Positions 41,365 to 53,637 of a stretch of 64,000 nt of DNA are shown here, in pieces. This DNA comes from Certhia americana (lineage: Eukaryota; Chordata; Aves; Passeriformes; Certhiidae). Position 1 is the stretch's first letter; each line of letters opens with the position of its first letter. The notes below the pieces were generated by a model that saw only the letters and a list, made by a program, of their open reading frames with translations, ran no database searches and was not told where the DNA came from. The stretch is taken from NCBI GenBank assembly GCA_018697195.1, contig CM031879.1, positions 30,336,834 through 30,400,833 of the forward strand, given 5' to 3'. A program made the translations under genes and the position numbers.

Positions 41365-42210
41365 ACATGGCTGACTCCTGTTCAACTTGTTCACTAGCAT
41401 CGCCAGGTATTTTTCTGCAAGAATGTTTGCTAGATAGTGCCAAGCAGAGTTATTCTGTCCTAGGTGCTGGACTTGCATTTGCCTTTAAACGTCATGAGAT
41501 TGCTGAGCTCAACTCTCCAGCCTGTTTTCAGCCTTCTGAGCAGCAGCCCCAGTGTATTGATATTTATTACCTGCTGGGAAAGTTTGCCACTTTCATCCAG
41601 GTTGTTGGTGAGGACTATCAGCAGTTCAGCTCCAGTATACTGAACATGGGAAAAATGCCACTAGTGAGCAGCCGCGGCTCTTCAAGCCTTGCAGTTCAAT
41701 CAATCTGTACCCATTTTTTAAACTACCCATCCAGCCTAGGTCTGACCAGTTTGGCTATAAAGATGTTGTGGTACATTGTGTCAAAAACCTAACTAGTCAA
41801 GATAAACACCCACTGCTCCTCCCCAGACAGACAGCCATTTCATTGTAGAAGGCAATTATGTTGGTCAGGCAGAATTTGTCTCTACTAAGTCCGTATTGGT
41901 TATTCCAAATCACCTCCTTCCCTTTCATGAGTGTGGAAATTACTTCCAGGAGAATTTTCTCCATAATCTTCCTGCAAAATGACCTGTAGTTCCCCACATC
42001 CTCCTTCTTGACTTACTGAAGTTTGACATTTCATTGAACATATTTTTCAGTTATTTGGGACCTTTTCCTGTCACTGTGATCGTTTGCAGATGTTAGAGAG
42101 TGGTTTCATAATGACATCATCCCACTCTCTCAGGGCCTTTGGATACATCTGGTCCCACAGACTATTGTATGTCCACTTTGCTTAGATGGTCCCTATTGAT
42201 CATCTGTCAG
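41365..42210 (-). mobile_element. CR1 LINE reverse-transcriptase-region fragment, old
   Basis: On the minus strand this corresponds to the central RT part of CR1 ORF2, not its 3' end. Matching blocks in + orientation include 'aggtatttttctgcaaga' (41404), 'cttgcatttgcctttaaacg', 'aactctccagcctgttttca', 'tttgccactttcatccaggt', 'ggtacattgtgtcaaaaacc' (41771), 'aattatgttggtcaggcag' and 'gacctgtagttccccacatcc' (41981). All frames are interrupted, and many substitutions separate it from the consensus I remember. The 160- and 66-codon open frames here are shadows of this repeat. Confidence 0.8.
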
Positions 42211-44422
42211 GGTTAATACTTTACTCCCCCAAACTCACAAAGAAACCCTCAGATGAATGCTGTTTGTCTGACTTACTCCATGGAATATCATATGATCAGG
42301 TCTTATGCAATTTCATCAAAAAGAGTAAAATCCCCCAGACTGTGAGAACTGTAGCTATTTTGAAATATAAAGATGCTTCTTCCTTGTACTTTGTAAAGCA
42401 CCTAAGCTCCCTAAAGGAGAAAGATTTAAAAACCTGCACTTCTCATTTCTCATTTGCTACTCCTGACAAGTCACTACTGAGCTTTTTAGATCTTTTATGT
42501 ATCATCATAAGGCACCTTACTTTTTCTATGCATTTGAGACCCTATGCTGCCAGGCATAGCTTCTGAATCTTGCTCTGGGTGAAGCACATACAAAAATGTT
42601 GGGTGTCGCAGTATTTTATCCCATGGGTTCTACATTTCTTTTGAAATCTAGACTGTAATCCCTGTGAAAAGCAGAAAAAAAGAAAAAACAAACACCAAAA
42701 GAATTCAGATCAAAAGTAGAACAATACTTGGCCTCTTCACCTTTTGCATTTAGTCTTAAATTTCCTTTTTAACCAATTATTGACTTGGCTACATTAAATA
42801 TTTCATAAGTAACAGCTCTGAGCTTTTTTACACCAAAAGGAAGAGCCCATGGGCCAAATACTTGGGGGTGCCTAGAGGGCTTTATTGCACAGCAAAGTTG
42901 TAAATGAAAAAAATATTAAGTGTAGTACCATCTTCTTATTTGAGATAAAGTATTATTCACATGTTTGAGAAAAGCCTCGAACTATTCCAGAGGGCAATAT
43001 CAGCCATTTTCCCTTCTTTTTTCTTTAAAAAAAAACCAACAAGTTTTCTTCTAAAACATCCCTCCACCTGCATCTGTGGGACTTGAGACAGGAAATAGAA
43101 ACAATCACTAAATCAGGCATTCAGAGAAAGAAAAACAAGAAAATGAGTAAAATCAGGACCAAAAGTGTTTACATATATCTGGCCTAAATTTGGGTTACTA
43201 TATTACATAGGTCATTAGTGCATTCATTTTTCTTAATCTGATACTATAAGATAGATCCTATTTTCCTGTGTATCAAAAAGCATCAACCCTTACAGTTATG
43301 CTACAAAGAACTACAAAATGCATCAATGTTTTTTCCTTGGTTATAAGTATATTTTGATACAATTTTACATTAAAGATTACCTTATAGACAAAATAGGAAA
43401 CAAAGCAGACCCTCTTACCTAATGAAATTTTTAATTCAATTTAAAAAGAAATATAATTATTTTCAAAAATATGTATTGAATTATTTTCATGAGTTTACAT
43501 CATTGAATTATATTAAAGGTGACCTTGTGAAAACAGGAGGTTATGCAGACCAATAGGAAGTAGGTAAGTAAGATCAATGTGATTTAACAAAACAAATCAT
43601 ACCTATTTTTGTCTGAAACCTCTTTACCAAGGGCAACATGTGTTGACAGACTTGTCAACTCATCTACAAAAAGGATTAGACTTTACTGTAGACATTCATG
43701 GTGCCATTTATTATCTCATGATGCAGCATTTTCTAATCTGTGCAGTGCTGTTTTTAAAACAGGCATTGCAATTTCTGGTAAAAAAGGTGTCAAAACTTAC
43801 CAGCCCAGTAACTCAGTTCCTTCCAGGCTGGAGATAAACTAAGGCATTGTCAGAAATGTTGTTTGCTGAAAACTAAAGGTCAGCCAGATTATTTTTCCCC
43901 TGTTTAATAGTTGCAAATCACTTTTTTAAAAGAATTATCCAAATTTCAGAAAATAAGTTGAGTGAAAGGTAAAGTGCATTAAATAATTAAATAGGAATAA
44001 GTTGTTTTGTTCCCCAGTATTTCTTTTTTATTTTAAATCTTCCTCTAAGTTTTAACTATCCATGTTGTAATAAAGGAAGGGGAGGGGAAATTGCACTCAG
44101 GCTTGTGCATGTGTGTTAAAAAGCATTACAAGATGGCCTAAACGTTGTTGGAGACTTTGCATTTTATGACGTTTTAATAGTAAGGCAAAAAGATATATTT
44201 TTATATCATCTTTTTGCATACTGAGTAAAGGCAAAGTACAGCGTTTCAAGAGTCAAGAGCAGAAGAGTAGCATTACTTAGAATATTACCGTGATTATTCC
44301 AAAACAGCCTTACTCTGAGGGGCGGGGACTGAGCAGTGGAGAACAGGATGAGACCAAAACATTAATAGAATATGATATTTTTTAAATGTTCTGAATTGCA
44401 GATTTCAAGATATTTTCAAATG

Positions 44423-44428
44423 CATGAC
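44423..44428 (+). repeat. Target site duplication, left copy (CATGAC)
   Basis: CATGAC immediately before the 336-bp LTR; identical copy at 44765-44770. Confidence 0.8.
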
Positions 44429-44764
44429 TGTTGTATTCCCTTTAGGAATGTATTTTCCCCCAAAACCCCTCCCCCAGAAACTGCAACCGGCCTGGGTTAC
44501 CTGCCCCCTGGTCTCTTGACCTATAGGATCGGACAGGTAACCTGACCCCGACCCCAAAGGTGATAAAAACCCCTCTCCCCCCATGTGACTCTCTCTCTCT
44601 CGGGATTCCCTTCAAGAAATAAAGGCCTTGGAATACATCCTGGGGTAAGAGGGCCTCTTTTGCAACTCTGTCTACCCTATTCTGTAGTTCCCTCTTCCTA
44701 TACTCCCCCTAAATCTGGGCTGGCAGCTTGTGGGGCGGGGTTAAAGGGACAGGAGAAAACTACA
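44429..44764 (+). mobile_element. Solo LTR, 336 bp, with perfect 6-bp target site duplication
   Basis: The element runs from TGTTGTATTCCC at 44429 to AAAACTACA at 44764, so it has TG...CA ends with imperfect inverted termini (TGTTGT and its partner ACTACA). It is flanked on both sides by CATGAC (44423-44428 and 44765-44770), a perfect 6-bp duplication as made by ERVK/beta-type integrases. It carries a TATA-like GATAAAAAC at 44562-44570 and AATAAA at 44618-44623 in the right order for a functional LTR, on the + strand. A 9-bp inverted repeat (GGTTACCTG at 44495, CAGGTAACC at 44534) lies in U3. High G+C against AT-rich flanks and intact ends suggest a fairly young insertion. Confidence 0.85.
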
Positions 44765-44770
44765 CATGAC
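44765..44770 (+). repeat. Target site duplication, right copy (CATGAC)
   Basis: CATGAC immediately after the 336-bp LTR; pairs with 44423-44428. Confidence 0.8.
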
Positions 44771-45840
44771 CAAAAGGAAACATTTCCTTTTTTTTTTTTT
44801 TGAGAGAAGAAAACTAAAGAGTATTTCAGCTTGGCTGAAGACAATCAGCTATCAATTCAGCATGAAAAAAAAAATGCCTCTGATTAATACAGAATCAAAA
44901 AAAAAAAAAAACAGTCCGTATATATAAAAGATTACATTATCTATTTAGAGTTGCTATATCTTTCAATGAGATTACAAATGTGGATCTAATGGATTACATA
45001 GTTAATAGTCTGAATATAAGTAATTTCTCTTGTGTAAGTATGGCAGAAAACTATATATACCTACAGAGAATTATGGCCCTTTAGATCTAAGGATGTGCAG
45101 TGCTAGGAAGTCAGACTGACTGAGCTTTGCCTTCTGCCTCAAACCTTTCCTCCTTCATCACACACATGGCAGAAAAAGCTAAAGGATGTGTGTCTTTGAA
45201 TTTTTCTGCTTTTATGGCTCTCATTGACAGATTCCTTTGAAGGTAGCAGTAGAGAGCCATTGCAGAGCTTGAGCTGCATGAGGGCAGAGCACTGTGATGC
45301 TGTGGTGGTGGTGCTCAGAAATCCATGCACGCCTTTCTCCGTGTTAGAATTAAGTCCACCCCCACTTACCAAAGTGAAACTAGTTTCTTGCTACCCATGC
45401 AAAACAGGCACCTGTAGATGGACATAAATGACACCACCTGACTCCTGCACATGCATGCCCTGCCTGGCATTCATCATCCTGCCAAAACATTTACCCTGGG
45501 GGACTGAGTGCGTCACTTCTGGCCAAGCTGCAGAACTCCAACACCTGCCAGATTGTCTCACATAGCAAGTCAGTTCAAATTTCTATTTCTTTCTCACCCA
45601 CAGGGCATGGTAAACATAGCATAAGCATCTTGGATTGATCTTGTATGTGTCTCATTTTCCAAAATGCAGCCCAAATATAATGTAAGGATGATAAGCAGAG
45701 AGGGAATTCTAGATCCTTGGGCATTTATCTTGTATGGTCATGAGAATAATTTTGACATTTTCATTGTGATCAATGATTAATCATGTATATTTTTCTTCTA
45801 AAAATATATTTTCAGACCACTCATTTCTGTATGCACTGTT

Positions 45841-46175
45841 TGTTGCTGTGCACGGTCACAAGACGACACGGACACCAATTTCAGAAGGCAACAGCAAAAA
45901 AGCAACTTTGTTAGAAAATGGCACACACTTTTATAGTGTGCTCTATGAGTTAAACACAGATTGGTTAACCTGAGAAAACAATAGTCTTATTGGGGAAGAA
46001 GGGACCAACACCCCTTGAAAAACAGTCCTGCAAAACAGCACTTGTTTTTCCTGTGTGGCATTCGCCAAAACACCAGGTGTCAAGCCTTGCTTACAGTCTT
46101 TCTCTAGCTTTTCCCAGGCTAGTCCTGAGAAAAGCTGAGAACTGCTTTTCCCTGTTCACAGCAAGTGTCCACACA
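45841..46175 (-). mobile_element. Probable solo LTR on the minus strand
   Basis: Read on the minus strand, there are two CCAAT boxes (45989-45993 and AACCAAT at 45960-45966), then a TATA box CTATAAAAG at 45928-45936, then a U5-like stretch with 'gctgttgccttctgaaattgg' and 'gtgtcgtcttgtgaccg'. This compact promoter order is typical of retroviral LTRs and unusual for intergenic DNA. Possible ends are TG at 45841 and CA at 46175, with CTGTT/CTGTG as an imperfect 5-bp duplication, but these borders are tentative. It shows no similarity to the LTR at 44.4 kb. Confidence 0.5.
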
Positions 46176-48492
46176 CTGTGGTCTCCTGAAATTCAGTATT
46201 CAAAATGAGCAAAGTTAGCATTTTTACTTGTGGCTTGGGGACCCAGATCCATAGTAGCTGCAGTGTCAGGAAGGTGTGCTGGCATTCGGAAACTGGAAGC
46301 AAGTTCAGTGCTTAGAGCTTGGTGTGGAAACATTTGCTTTTCCAAGCAGTTCAGAGGTATCTCAGATGTCTCTGCTCTACACAGAAGGCATAGTCCAAGA
46401 TGCAGAGAGATGCTGCTGTTAGCATGATATACCTACTATATAGATCTTCTTTGGTTTCCTCCCACTTTAAGTTTCATGGCATATCTGTTGCTCCTGACAG
46501 CCACCAGTTACCTCCTTATCCACAAGTGCCCTGGTTTTCACTGCCAACAAGAACCCACAAATGTCAGAGCAGCCCATAATGTTCTGGGAGAGGCATTTCC
46601 GAAAAATTCGGATCAAGCATTGCAATGGAGAGGTTTTGCCAGCAGATGTCAGAAGGCAGAACGCAGATAACACACCGCCTCACCAAATCCCGAAAATGAC
46701 ATTTCGATCCTTTTATGCTTCCTTTTATGCCTTCTCCACTCCTCCTCTCCTGGCACTTACATGCATAAACATAGAGAAAGAAAATCATTAAGGGAACACT
46801 GTCTTGGGTTTTTTTTTTTTTTGTTTTCATTGGAGCCTTACACAGATACAGAAGATCCAATACCCTGCTAAGTTTCACGTCACATATGCAAGAAAAAAGT
46901 TGTCTAAAATTTGAAGTTGCTAAACAAGCTGAATGATAACAAGTTCTGTGAGCTCTGGAACTAATGAAGTCTAGTTTTTATGGATTCTATCTCATGGTTT
47001 ATTGAAGCTTTTCCTATGCTGTGAAACTTCAAATCTTTGCTTTTTTGTGTAATGGTGATCCCAAGGGACAGATTTTCAGAGAGATGCTGAAACATCTTTC
47101 TGTAGCTTTTCTTTTCTTCCCAGGCGTCCTTCCTTAATGGAATTGAATAAATTTAAGTCTACTACCCATCTCTCATTTTGTTGAAATCACATGGGGCTCC
47201 AACATGCACAAGGCTTTTGCCTGTAGGAATCCTAGCAAAAGAAAATGCAAGGACAGCTTAATCTATTACAGACTCAGATTAATGATGCCATTTGTTTCAT
47301 AGTATAACTCTGCTAGAATTACTTAAACACCTGAAATTTCACTGGCAATTTAAATGTTTCATTAAGTATGCTGATGATTCCTCATTTTCCTACCAGATTA
47401 TGAATTTATGGAATATACATAAATGTGTCTGATTGACCATCAATCTTTGCTTTAAAACCCTGTTCCTGTGACTGCATGTTAGTAGATTACCTCTTCTCCC
47501 TTGTTTCTCCCTTCTTTCCAGAACAGAGAGCAGGTAGGATGAAATGCCAGCCTCTACATCATTTCCACACACCTCCAGCACATCCAAGCTGGCATCATTG
47601 ATAGAGCATATTTGCCTTCTACTGGTGTCCTGTGACTTCCAGCTGAAGTTACTCTGAATTTCTACAATGACCTTAGCCAGAATAAGATTAAACACTTGGC
47701 ACTTCTCTCTTAATGTAAGCTTGTGCTTATTCCAGCTCTTTTGATTATATGTGTTTTTACTATGCCAAATTAATGAGTTTTGTTTCATTAATCTATCATA
47801 TTTTTAAGCTTTGATTATCTAGCTCTTAATATGTACATAAAACTGGTTGGATTTTATTAGCTATTGTTTAAATTAGCACCTTTAAATTAATGCCTTTGTA
47901 TTGTGTGAAGCTGGTTTTTGTTGCATTATAATGAATTACTTATCCTTCCTGACCTGAGATTATATTGCATCATAAACATACAGCAACAGATTTTAAACAG
48001 ATTTTAAAAATTAAACAGAACTTTCATGAAGCATGAATAATAGGTGATTCCACCTATGTTCATCTATAATAATTGCCCCTTTTAAGCTGTTTTTACAGAA
48101 ATGGGTCAGTTCTGTGAAAATTTAAGATGTAGCGAAACACACTTTGACAAGACTGAAATGTTAAATTTTATCACTTTAACATTAAAAATATCAACTTCAG
48201 CAGATAGATTAAGAGCTATTTCAGTGTCTGGTAACACAACTGTACAATTACTAATGCCATTGTGGTCGTCATAGCAAGCACAATTTCTTAATGGTACACC
48301 TGGAAATTGCACACATTTACACTTGCACTGGAAAGTGCAAGCCAATTTACTCTTAGTGTAAACAAGTTTGAAAATGATGATGACAATTGCTCAAAACCAA
48401 AGTCAATATACCTTACTACTTTTCTGGAGCTAGTTTTGGGTATGTTGGATGTGTGTTTCAGTGACTTTTTAAAAATAATGTAATATCAACAC

Positions 48493-48550
48493 AGCACAAG
48501 CTGATACAACCCTTCTCTTCGCCCCTTTCCATGCTGTCACAGCTTGTGCT
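48493..48550. repeat. 11-bp inverted repeat with 36-base loop
   Basis: AGCACAAGCTG (48493-48503) and CAGCTTGTGCT (48540-48550) are exact reverse complements. Confidence 0.85.
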
Positions 48551-51500
48551 TACTCAGCTCACCTCCACTCTGACATCCCTGTCCCAGTGCAAGTTCTGTC
48601 TGTGATGGTAAGCTTGTTCTTCACTTTTATTCCTCTCCTGTATTATCAAGGACAACACATACTCTTATTACACATTTTTAGGCCAATGAATCTATTTATG
48701 GAGACATCTGAATCAACAGAATGAACCACTGACAGAATATATGAAATTTGAATGTCATAGTTTTATCATGAGACAATATTTTTAAAGTACTTACACTAGT
48801 CTTCAAATACACACCCTGCTTATTCTAAAGAAAACTCAAATCAGCTTACTTGAATTGTCTCTAGAGTGTAAAAGCAGTTTTCCCACTTGCCCTAAAAAAG
48901 GCCTTCAAAGAGACAAACAGGTGGACAAAAAATGATGGGAAGAGGCTTTCCAGCACAAACTGAAACTAAAGACTCTTGGGCTGTCACAAATCAGGAGGGA
49001 AGAACAAACGGTCAGGAAAAATTATTTTGCTCCTAGGAATTAAATAAGTTAAGCTATGTCATCAAGTCCAAACTGAAAGCACACAAGGACAGTGGTTTTC
49101 TATTTCCACAGAAATCCTGATTTTCAGATGTTTTCTCGAATAAAGGCAACACAGAGTTATACCAAGGAAATTACTGTAATTTCGTAGGCTGCTGGATCCA
49201 GCTAAATCTAACTGAAGTTTGTGTACGTGTCCTGGGCAGATCATGGAGGATCATATTGCAGTATTCCTGTTTGAATCAATAAAAGGTGCAAATGGCTGGG
49301 GAGATGGAAATTCAGCATTTTCTCTGAAAAAAATAATGCCGTACAGGATCCTACCAAAAGGACCAGAATGCAGAAGTGTGGATGACAAAAGGTTGAACAC
49401 GCATTTAGTTTAAAAGAAACCACGGCCTAAACCTCTGTTTAATTGCTCCTAGCCTCAAGCAACTTTTCACACTGGACATTTTCCTATATATTCACACAGA
49501 TCACCCCAAATAAAAAGGGTGGTGAGAGTTTCTGTGAGGCCTACAAGGTTAATGCACTGAAATGACATCTCAGGAGTTAAAAATGCATCCAGCAAAACTT
49601 TGCCATAGTGGTCTCTCTCAAATCACACTGGTGGATCCTGTGGTCTGCAAGAACAGCACGCCCTCCTCGTGCACAGCAAACTCCTTCAGCCAAAGTACTC
49701 TCCTGCATTGCAATACAATCAAGGGAAGTTCTCTAAAATGTAGAAAACTGTGTCCCTTCAAATGCAAATATTAACTGTAAAATAAAAAACATAAGTAAGT
49801 GCACAAAACATGCAGGACAGTGATAACAGTGTGTTGTGACTCTGACTTTTGTCCACTTCAAAAACCAGGTCCCACTGCTGGTGCAAAGGCCAGGTCTCTC
49901 CAGCAACTGTCCTGCTCCAGCACACTTGCATTTGGATGACGGAAGTGGACTTAGAAAGACAGGGAGGTGTGGGGTAAATGAGGGCAAGACCTGGCAGCTC
50001 TGACCCAGAGCTCTCTGAAACCACTTCTGCTTCATCATCACCTCAGGAAAAAGAGAAAAAGAAAAAAAGTTACAAGATGTTTTACACATTTGTTTGGATA
50101 TCCTTGCAAATTCAAGGAATAATTTAATTTTACAGGGTTGACTGTCAATCAATGATTCTTTTTATTACATTGTAAGTTGAAAGTCATTCCAAATGTCAAC
50201 AGTAATATAATTTCGTCGGTATTTGAACAAGGCATGAGTCTGAGCTATACTGACTGACCATTCCCTGAAGTACTTCAGTGGAAACCACTTTCCCATGTAC
50301 TATTAAAAGAGGCAGTTTAATCCCATTGCAGAAGGTAAAAGAGACTTTTTGTGCAACAGGTTCCAGGACGACTGGATTGTATGTAGATACCACAATTTGC
50401 CATTGTTCCCTCTCACTATACTCCTGCATGTGCACAGCAAGGGACAACACTGACATTCATAAAAACAAATGTACTTTTTCACTTACTCTGTGAAAAATTT
50501 CCTTATTTTTCACAAAAGCTCCTGCAGCTTCTTCTGGAATGCCACAGCAGCAACTCAAGAATTTTTCAGTTTCTAAAACTTCTCTGTGTCTGAGATATCT
50601 TGATCAAAATATTTTTTTCTCAGTAAAATGTTTTTTTTTTCTTCTTTTACAAATGTGCTGACACTCTACTGTGAAAGTTCTTTGCTTTACAAGATCACAT
50701 ACATATATTTCCAGGTTACAGTAAGTCTAACCCAATTCCATAGTAACAGTAATGTTTTATTCTAAAGGAGAAAAGGAAAACAGAAACCACATATCTAAAA
50801 TGTACAGTATTAAAATACAGTATTGTCATTCATACGTGTACATGTAAAATGTGCATTTGTTCTAATGCATTTGGTATATTGCTGCATTTTCTTCTGGATT
50901 TCAGTGATACTTTGTTAAATAATTGAATGTTAATTTATTCACACTTTAGATAGCCAACGAGTAAAAATATGCTGAAACAATTTTATTTGTGCCAACAACA
51001 TTTAGTTCTGCAACTTGTCTCTTAGCTGTATTATGTCCTGCTATAAATCTCACCTTTATCTCCTTCCACTTAAGCATCAATTATTTTTCTTGAATAGCAG
51101 TCTATTTTTAGCACAAAATGTTCAAATCTTACAAAGCCTAACTTCTTCATTGTGTTTAGATTTCATATATCTCCAACACCTAGAGCTTAAAGCCTACATT
51201 ATGAATCATCCTCTTAAAACCATGGCTCTTGAATTACATTGTTGACAAGCTCTGGACACAATTAATGCACTTAATTTTATCTCTTGCCTTCAAAACCAAA
51301 CCGTTGATTTAGCAACCACACAGGAGAAATTTGGATTCATTCTGATGTGCAAATCAAATACAGGAATTGATAAGATTTTTTGACATATCAGACAACTATG
51401 GCTAAAACCATCAAACCTTTGAAATTATTTTCTGTGTTTAAAATTCCTAAAGGAAAACCACTCTTGAAGACATATACAAAGGCTAACTAATTCACAGCAA

Positions 51501-52744
51501 TCTAAGATAGGATGAGGTTTTGTGTAGAAAAAAGCATTGAATTAAGGAAATTGAAAGTAATTTTATCTTGTTGAAAATGAGTAATAATTGCTTACATTAA
51601 TATCTGATCCAATCATTAAAAAGCTTATTTTTCAGACATTCTTATTTCAAATTCTAGGCCATTAGAATTTAACATATATTTAAGTGTATGTTAAACACAT
51701 GATTAATCAATAGAAATACAATTAATTAACTATATTTATTAATATAAAACACAACTTTAATATTTCTAAATGCCATATTTAGAAATTTTTTTTAATTCTT
51801 TTCATAGAGTTATTGGAAGTTATTCCTCAGAAAATTAAAAATAAAAAGGAATGCTCTCCATTATTTAAAAAATTCCAAATTGAAGAAAATGGAAAGCACT
51901 GACTTTTCTTCCATTGTCATTAAATTAGGAATACTCTTGGGACACCTTTTTTTAATCTCACTGAACTTTTTCTATCATTGTTCCCCTATATTTACATCTA
52001 TGATCTTTCTGACTTAATCTGTCCAGGATGCTTGATCCTAGACATAGTACAAGAAGGTGAGAAGGTAAAAGAAAAATTGTGCATGTAGCTTTATACACAT
52101 TTAAAAATTATCCATTCCTTTTTCAAGAATCTTTTTCTCTCATATGAAAGATAATTTTGGTAATACTAATTACTAAAAATGTTGAAAAATGTAACAGTCT
52201 GATTAAATTGACTGAATAGAAAACCAACACATGTTTAAATGTTGGCTTTTTTCTTATCCCAACAAAAGTGTGTTATTGCAATAATAGCTAGTAATTTCAA
52301 TTCCATCTAGCTGAAACAAGAGTTTATCATGTCTATGTTCAGTCTCTGTGAATGATGCAGATGACACACAGACTGGATTAGGAATAGGATTCAAACCTAC
52401 AGTGCAGTCATAGTTATATGGGACAAAAATGGGTATCTTAATTACATGCTATTTATCTGTCTCTCAAATTTATCCTGCATTTTCTTTCTCTCTTTAAAAA
52501 AATATATATTCTTATCTGCTTCTGTCCATCATTCAATTCATGCTTTCTTGGGTTCCCCCAATTCCGTTACATACTGAATTTTTGTTCCCATATCTTCCCT
52601 TCATATTTACCTTACAGAAGCACTGCTTTGTCTTGTTTAACTTTAGTCTACAGTTATTTCTGCTTTCTTGGTTTTTTTTATTGAACTGTTTAAAAGAGGC
52701 TTGCAATTCCATCACTATTTTAAAATTACCAACTTCCATAGAGC

Positions 52745-52764
52745 AAAAAAAAAAAAAAAAAAAA
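52745..52764 (+). repeat. Poly-A tract (20 bases)
   Basis: Uninterrupted A run. No polyadenylation signal or coding remnant was recognised just upstream, so a processed pseudogene is not supported. Confidence 0.9.
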
Positions 52765-53103
52765 GGATAAGGAACAAAACCAGCAGTGGTGGCGCTAGCA
52801 ATTGACTTTTTGTTCCACTTTGAATTCACAAAAAAATATTCGGCTAAGAAAATTAGCTCTGCAGGGGTTTCCATCAGATTTCTCAACCAACAGTGAAATT
52901 ATCTATGTTTTCATAACTGTACGTGCGAGCACTACATAGAAAATACTCATTGTATCCATTCTAATATGTCAAACTCTGTGTCTGATGCAGCCTCAAACTG
53001 AAAAGCAAATTCACACAGCCACCAGTGGATGTAAGCTAGACCATTGGGGAGGAGAATCAGAAGCCCTCTTTCCCCGCCCCCTCCCGCCCCCAAATTCCAA
53101 AAT

Positions 53104-53637
53104 GTGGTGTAGGTGGTTGTCCCAGGAACCACCCAGGACTGGGTTCATCTTACAGTAGCTGGGAGGGGGCATGGCCAGGACCCGGGTCTTACCCTGTGCC
53201 ACTGCACGTCCTTGCCAGCTCTGGAAGAAAGGGAGCCTCTTCCTGGGACACAAGTACCTTCTGGCCAGCTAAAGGAGGCAGAAGGAGCAGTGGTGTGGTG
53301 CTGGTTCTGAGCTGGAGGGAGTGGTTGGGGTGGTGTGGCTGTGGTCAGTTTGAGCTCTTCTTGGTTGAGCAGTTTTGCATGTGAATTACTCTCTCACTTT
53401 TGAGCACTTTTGTTATCAACATTGTCGCTGTTATTGTCCATTTTCTTAGCTCTTTGCTGTTTCAAATAAATTGTTCTTATCTCAACCATGATCTTCACCT
53501 TTTGGGCTTCCAATTCTCTCTCTTCAGCCATGCTGCAGGAAAGATGGGGGAGTGGAAGGGAGAGCAAGCAAGCAGCATGTGGTTTGGAGTCTCAGTGTGA
53601 GCACTAAATTTAGAAGTACCACTCTTAAACTGTGGCA
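53104..53637 (+). mobile_element. Solo LTR, ERVL-like, same family as the copy at 16.7 kb
   Basis: The element contains 'ggggcatggccaggacccgg' (53167), 'agctctttgctgtttcaaataaa' with a canonical AATAAA at 53465-53470, 'cttatctcaaccatgatcttcacc', 'gggcttccaattctctc', 'gcatgtggtttggagtct' and ends 'cactcttaaactgtggca' at 53637. This is U3-R-U5 order on the + strand. The 5' border is uncertain by some tens of bases and no exact target duplication was recognised. The open frames on either strand here are non-coding. Confidence 0.72.

Noticed and set aside
41310..41792. 160-codon plus-strand open frame
   Set aside because: Most of it is antisense to an old CR1 reverse-transcriptase region; there is no independent protein signature.
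47390..47788. 132-codon minus-strand open frame
   Set aside because: No domain, signal peptide or composition bias was seen, and the region is AT-rich non-coding; a chance frame is the simplest reading.
52540..52770. Possible processed pseudogene ending in the poly-A tract at 52745
   Set aside because: There is no polyadenylation signal, no target duplication and no recognisable protein upstream of the A run.
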